From NCBI GenBank assembly GCA_036244855.1, contig BQKZ01000706.1:23761-87760 (forward strand): DNA of 64,000 bases, read 5' to 3'. The notes under the pieces were generated by a model that did not search any database, was not told the DNA's origin, and saw only the letters and a list, made by a program, of their open reading frames with translations. Shown piece after piece: positions 63,018 to 64,000 of the stretch. The position numbers were made by a program, and so were the translations under genes. Source of the DNA: Temnopleurus reevesii (Eukaryota > Echinodermata > Echinoidea > Temnopleuroida > Temnopleuridae). Position 1 is the first letter of the stretch. Each line of letters opens with the position of its first letter.

Positions 63018-63334
63018 GAGAGAGTCAATATTTACATGGAGTAAGAGCACTTTGCATAATCAATTTATTACTTTGAAAGGGGAATTTACTAGACTAAGGT
63101 TCATGTATATTGATTCATCATATAGTGATTTGAATGTGAATGAAGGTCTGTGCATTGTAAGTCAAAAGGCCCGCAAATGTAAACGTTCTTGATCGTAAAT
63201 GGATACAGGATATATTACGTGCATTATTTATGTTTTTTACCTTTACGCTCTGATGCCACAGATTATTATTGTACAAGAAATTTTCAGGCTCGCTTTCAGA
63301 GCCATACATTTGTATTTTAAACAATATACTGTAT

Positions 63335-63545
63335 TTATAAGCTGAAATTTTTGCAGAGGTTTTATTTTCGCGAATTTCATGACCATGAATTCACTCTTAA
63401 TTCACTGACTACACTACATGCCTACACTGTTAGATACATAGACCTGTGTACAAAGATATTTCAAAACATGAAATACCAACCCGCTGATATGTCAATATGT
63501 CTAAAATTCAGTGAATTTGGTAAAATTTATGCTAAAATTATGGCT
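63335..63545. repeat. GGGTTTTATTTTCGC-type dispersed repeat, opposite orientation
   Basis: It starts GAAATTTTTGCAGAGGTTTT, continues ATTTTCGCGAATTTCATGAC, and ends near GAATTTGGTAAAATTTATGC. This is the reverse orientation of the 34.4-kb copy. Confidence 0.7.
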
Positions 63546-64000
63546 TGAGTTTGAAATGAATATTTCATATTTAGATGATTGAGGTAACAAAAAAGCTCAA
63601 TTAAAATGGGATTTAAAATATATGTTCAATAACAAATTGACTTGATAGACCTCCTCAGTGACACTAATTAAAAAGAACAAAAATCATTCCAACTGGTTGT
63701 ACAAGATGTTCATAATGGTAAATCATAAATCTCCATGGAAACACCAGAATATAATTATCAAAATTATATTCTTCTTCCATTCCCAGTGTTAGAAAATACC
63801 TCTCTTGGTCTGAACTGAATAGAATTAACATTTCTAAAAATAAAAAATGGAAATGATTTCGCCTGATGAGTACATAATTTCCCTAAACCTGCAGTATACA
63901 TGCACAATGTACCTGTAGCTTGTCTGGGTTATCCATTGAATTTCCCATTACTGTGATACATGGTTTGCAAGTGCATGTATTATACACACAGTTTCCAGAT

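Larger units (their letters stand above)
57426..64000 (-). other. Partial intron upstream of exon a
   Basis: The sequence before the acceptor of exon a shows no recognisable coding exon of the family. It holds a pyrimidine-rich tract (58858-59165), a homeodomain-site cluster (62422-62485), a hAT-like MITE (62816-63017) and a copy of the GGGTTTTATTTTCGCG repeat (63335-63545). The rest is AT-rich with no supported gene. Confidence 0.7.

Overview
This window reads as non-coding DNA of a marine invertebrate genome. It is AT-rich and dominated by introns, with many short palindromic transposable elements, microsatellites, draft-assembly gaps and recurrent ACATGTA-type words. The repeat style (tRNA-derived SINEs, MITEs with 'GTTTCATAAAGC'-type ends) and the vertebrate-like exon sequences suggest a deuterostome, most likely an echinoderm such as a sea urchin. 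That assignment is inference. No bacterial-style genes, operons or CRISPR arrays were found.

The only gene I can support is on the minus strand: the 5' part of a neurobeachin/LRBA-type BEACH-domain scaffold gene. Three consecutive coding exons are visible, in transcript order 57425-57321, 14227-14101 and 10552-10452. All three have canonical AG/GT splice sites and compatible phases (0-0, 0-1, 1-0). They join into about 77 uninterrupted codons that align with the N-terminal region of human NBEA and LRBA. The introns between them are 43,093 bp and 3,548 bp. Positions 57426-64000 belong to the intron upstream of the first visible exon, and 1-10451 to the intron downstream of the last. The start codon, ConA-like, PH, BEACH and WD40 parts lie outside the window.

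Both downstream exons are surrounded by partial tandem copies of themselves. Behind the 14101-14227 exon are three degenerate copies with intact splice donors, separated by members of one MITE family (13077-14086). Upstream of the 10452-10552 exon, a roughly 270-bp tandem duplication repeats the splice acceptor and first 42 bases of the exon, creating a possible poison exon. This exon-and-MITE array is the most unusual structure in the window.

The 43-kb intron holds several other structures. These include a hAT-like MITE family with one clean 8-bp target duplication, and two larger segmental duplications each joined at a single N (24987 and 39472). There are also three tandem arrays (41.2-42.7 kb, 48.8-49.7 kb, 33.46-34.22 kb), a long ATG/GAT microsatellite (27.69-28.08 kb) and a perfect 14-bp-stem hairpin (18223-18256). 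A few higher-GC islands may be regulatory; one in the upstream intron at 62.42-62.49 kb has clustered TAATCC-type homeodomain sites. Three N runs (17547-18172, 33624-34138, 52884-53431) are assembly gaps.
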